The translations under genes were made by a program, and so were the position numbers. DNA of 64,000 nt. It comes from CAYMGQ01 sp964390055 (GTDB taxonomy: Bacteria > Bacillota > Clostridia > Peptostreptococcales > Natronincolaceae). The stretch spans positions 139,327 through 203,326 of the forward strand of contig CAYMGQ010000002.1 of the NCBI GenBank assembly GCA_964390055.1. Direction: 5' to 3'. The notes under the pieces were generated by a model, which was given only the letters and a program-made list of their open reading frames with translations, had not been told where the DNA came from and did no database searches. Shown here in pieces: positions 62,358-64,000 of this stretch (position 1 is its first letter; each line of letters begins with the position of its first letter).

Positions 62358-64000
62358 TCAACATGTGGAGTTAGTTATATGGGAAGGAAATTTTACTTCC
62401 TTGTTTTCAATAAGAGAAGACAATTTATCGCAGTCTTTTTTATCTCCCTTATTCTTCTTAGCATTCTTTCTAGGAGGCTTAAAATCTTCTCCATTTAAGT
62501 CATCCTTAAAGCCTGTCTTATAGATAAAAGTAAGCTTGTATGAATCTACATTACCCTTTTCATCTATTTCACCCACTATTACCTTCTCTACTATGCTTTC
62601 AAATACATACCTATCAAACTCCTTTAAAATTTCCTTTTTTTCTAAGATAGATTTAAAGGCTTTCATCCTACTTTTTATTTCATTATTGTTTATCAGATTA
62701 AATTCTAAGGATTCTTTTTCCTTAGTCTTTTCTAAGAACTCCTTCTGTAGGGACAAATATTTTTCTTCATATAGGTGACTATCAATCTTTTCATCTAGTC
62801 TTAAGTCAATTAAGGAATTTTGTTTATTGGATATATTAAAGATTTCTCTTTCTAACTTCTTAATATTTTTCTCTAGGCTCTTATCATTTAAGGTGCTTTC
62901 TATTATTTCTAAGAACTTACTTACTGTATCCTTATTATTTGATGTAAGCTGCCTGTAACTCTCCATAAAAGCCTTTTCTATGGCTATTTCTTCTATTCCT
63001 TTGCAATTAGGACAAAACCTTATTCCCTTCTTAGTTCCTGTTACACATTGCCAGATGACCTTATTATATTGGGAGTTACTGTGCCATGTTCTTCTGGACA
63101 AATTTGAACCGCAGAATCCACATTCCAGTAGGCAAGAAAAAGCATATTTCCTACTAAACTTTTCCCTTTTTCCATCTTTTGATTGGATAGTATTTCTATT
63201 CTTAGCTCTCCTAAGTCTGATTTCCTGGGCTTTATCAAAATCATCTTCACTTATAATTGGCTCATGATGTTCCTTTATATAAAACTTATCTTCTTCACCA
63301 AAGTTCTCCAGTCTTCTTTTAGTAATAGGATCTAGAGTAAAGGTCTTTCCCATTAGAAGGTCTCCCTTATACTTTTCATTCTTTATAATTCCCAGTACAG
63401 TGGTTGCTGACCACTTACTAGAGCCTCTAGGAGATCTGTGGCCAAGGTTTTCTAACTCCCTGCATATTACACTTCCCCCTGCCCCTTCTAAGTATCTCTT
63501 AAATATATATCTTACTATTTCAGCCTCCTCCTCATTTATTGAAATAGTTTTATTTTCTTTATCATAATCATAGCCTAAGCATCCATGGAAGCCAACTAAT
63601 TCCCCTCTTTGCATTTTCATCTTCAAGCCTTTCTTAACATTGGCTGAGATATTTTCCACCTCTTGCTGGGCTACAGAGCTAAGTATAACTAGGAGTAATT
63701 CTCCATCCATGGTTAAAGTATTAATATTCTCTTCCTCAAAAAATACTGCTACATTCATTTCTTTTAATTGCCTTACATACTTAAGAGTATCTAAAGTATT
63801 CCTAGCAAATCTGGATATAGACTTGGTGATAATCATATCTATATCACCATTCATAGAGTCATTTATTAACCTTTGAAAGTCTAACCTTTTATCTATTTGG
63901 GTCCCTGTTATTGCTTCATCAGCATAGATACCTGCCATGGTCCAGTCAGGATTTTCATTGATTAAATCTGTATAGTATTTAACCTGGGAATGATAACTTT
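62358..64000 (-). CDS. large serine recombinase (partial)
   Basis: The gene runs off the right edge; 546 residues are visible, and the catalytic-serine N terminus is missing. Upstream of an internal Met at 63938 the frame stays open (SYHSQVKYYTDLINENPDW), typical of resolvase domains. IITKSISRFARNTLDTL is the resolvase-domain signature; then recombinase domain (GFHGCLGYDY, WSATTVLGIIKNEKYKGDLLMGK), a zinc ribbon (CGFCGSNLSRR, CPNCKG) and a coiled coil. Such enzymes integrate and excise phages and conjugative elements, so this probably marks the edge of a mobile element lying to the right. Confidence 0.93.
   Translation of the reverse strand, partial: SYHSQVKYYTDLINENPDWTMAGIYADEAITGTQIDKRLDFQRLINDSMNGDIDMIITKSISRFARNTLDTLKYVRQLKEMNVAVFFEEENINTLTMDGELLLVILSSVAQQEVENISANVKKGLKMKMQRGELVGFHGCLGYDYDKENKTISINEEEAEIVRYIFKRYLEGAGGSVICRELENLGHRSPRGSSKWSATTVLGIIKNEKYKGDLLMGKTFTLDPITKRRLENFGEEDKFYIKEHHEPIISEDDFDKAQEIRLRRAKNRNTIQSKDGKREKFSRKYAFSCLLECGFCGSNLSRRTWHSNSQYNKVIWQCVTGTKKGIRFCPNCKGIEEIAIEKAFMESYRQLTSNNKDTVSKFLEIIESTLNDKSLEKNIKKLEREIFNISNKQNSLIDLRLDEKIDSHLYEEKYLSLQKEFLEKTKEKESLEFNLINNNEIKSRMKAFKSILEKKEILKEFDRYVFESIVEKVIVGEIDEKGNVDSYKLTFIYKTGFKDDLNGEDFKPPRKNAKKNKGDKKDCDKLSSLIENKEVKFPSHITNSTC

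Noticed and set aside
63041..63938. Internal Met at 63938 as the recombinase start
   Set aside because: The frame continues open to the window end with typical resolvase-domain sequence, so the true start lies outside the window.

Overview
The window comes from a low-GC, anaerobic, endospore-forming Firmicute, most likely Clostridia/Tissierellia. Evidence: AT-rich intergenic DNA, strong AAGGAGG-type ribosome binding sites, frequent TTG/GTG starts, sporulation genes (spoIIP, gpr), a CIRCE-controlled hrcA-grpE-dnaK-dnaJ operon, and a selenocysteine peroxiredoxin. No rRNA, tRNA or CRISPR array was seen.

Layout. Positions 1-21,400 are a conserved housekeeping block, almost all on the minus strand: a truncated endonuclease/exonuclease/phosphatase-family gene, a YqeY-like protein, rpsU, a HIT protein, mtaB, rsmE, prmA, dnaJ, dnaK, grpE, hrcA, hemW, lepA, a small membrane protein, spoIIP, gpr, rpsT (plus strand), holA, comEC and a TPR protein. 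A lipoprotein carrying a ComEC-type metallo-beta-lactamase domain diverges from the TPR gene. Positions 21,400-44,300 are mixed: a CamA-like orphan adenine methyltransferase, an alanyl-tRNA editing protein, an in-frame-UGA (selenocysteine) peroxiredoxin with a SECIS-like hairpin, a 10-TM exporter, PutP, a PTS-EIIC/EAL fusion, an ArsA-type ATPase with a small partner, LysR/YeiH, TetR/DJ-1, a DUF1576-like protein followed by a stand-alone Bergerat ATPase, an ArsR/permease/thioredoxin module, and a cation:proton antiporter behind a fluoride riboswitch.

The most interesting region is 44,450-54,590 (minus strand), one apparent operon led by a cobalamin riboswitch. It encodes two secreted alpha/alpha-barrel proteins resembling the alpha domain of intrinsic factor/transcobalamin, two proteins with the transcobalamin beta-type domain (DUF4430), S-layer-homology anchors on two of the four, an EcfT subunit, and one polypeptide fusing two ECF ATPases to an S-component. 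I infer a surface B12 capture system that feeds an ECF transporter, with the alpha and beta domains of the binder split onto separate polypeptides. Only the riboswitch and the domain patterns are read directly; binding of B12 is inferred.

Positions 54,860-64,000 hold a paired chromate-type transporter, a MarR/MATE drug-efflux pair with a clear palindromic operator, a diiron-type MBL protein, a Cys-rich orphan, a beta-helix protein, a YggL-like protein and, at the right edge, a large serine recombinase cut by the window end, which suggests the border of a mobile element. Where a start codon was reset, the ribosome binding site used is stated.
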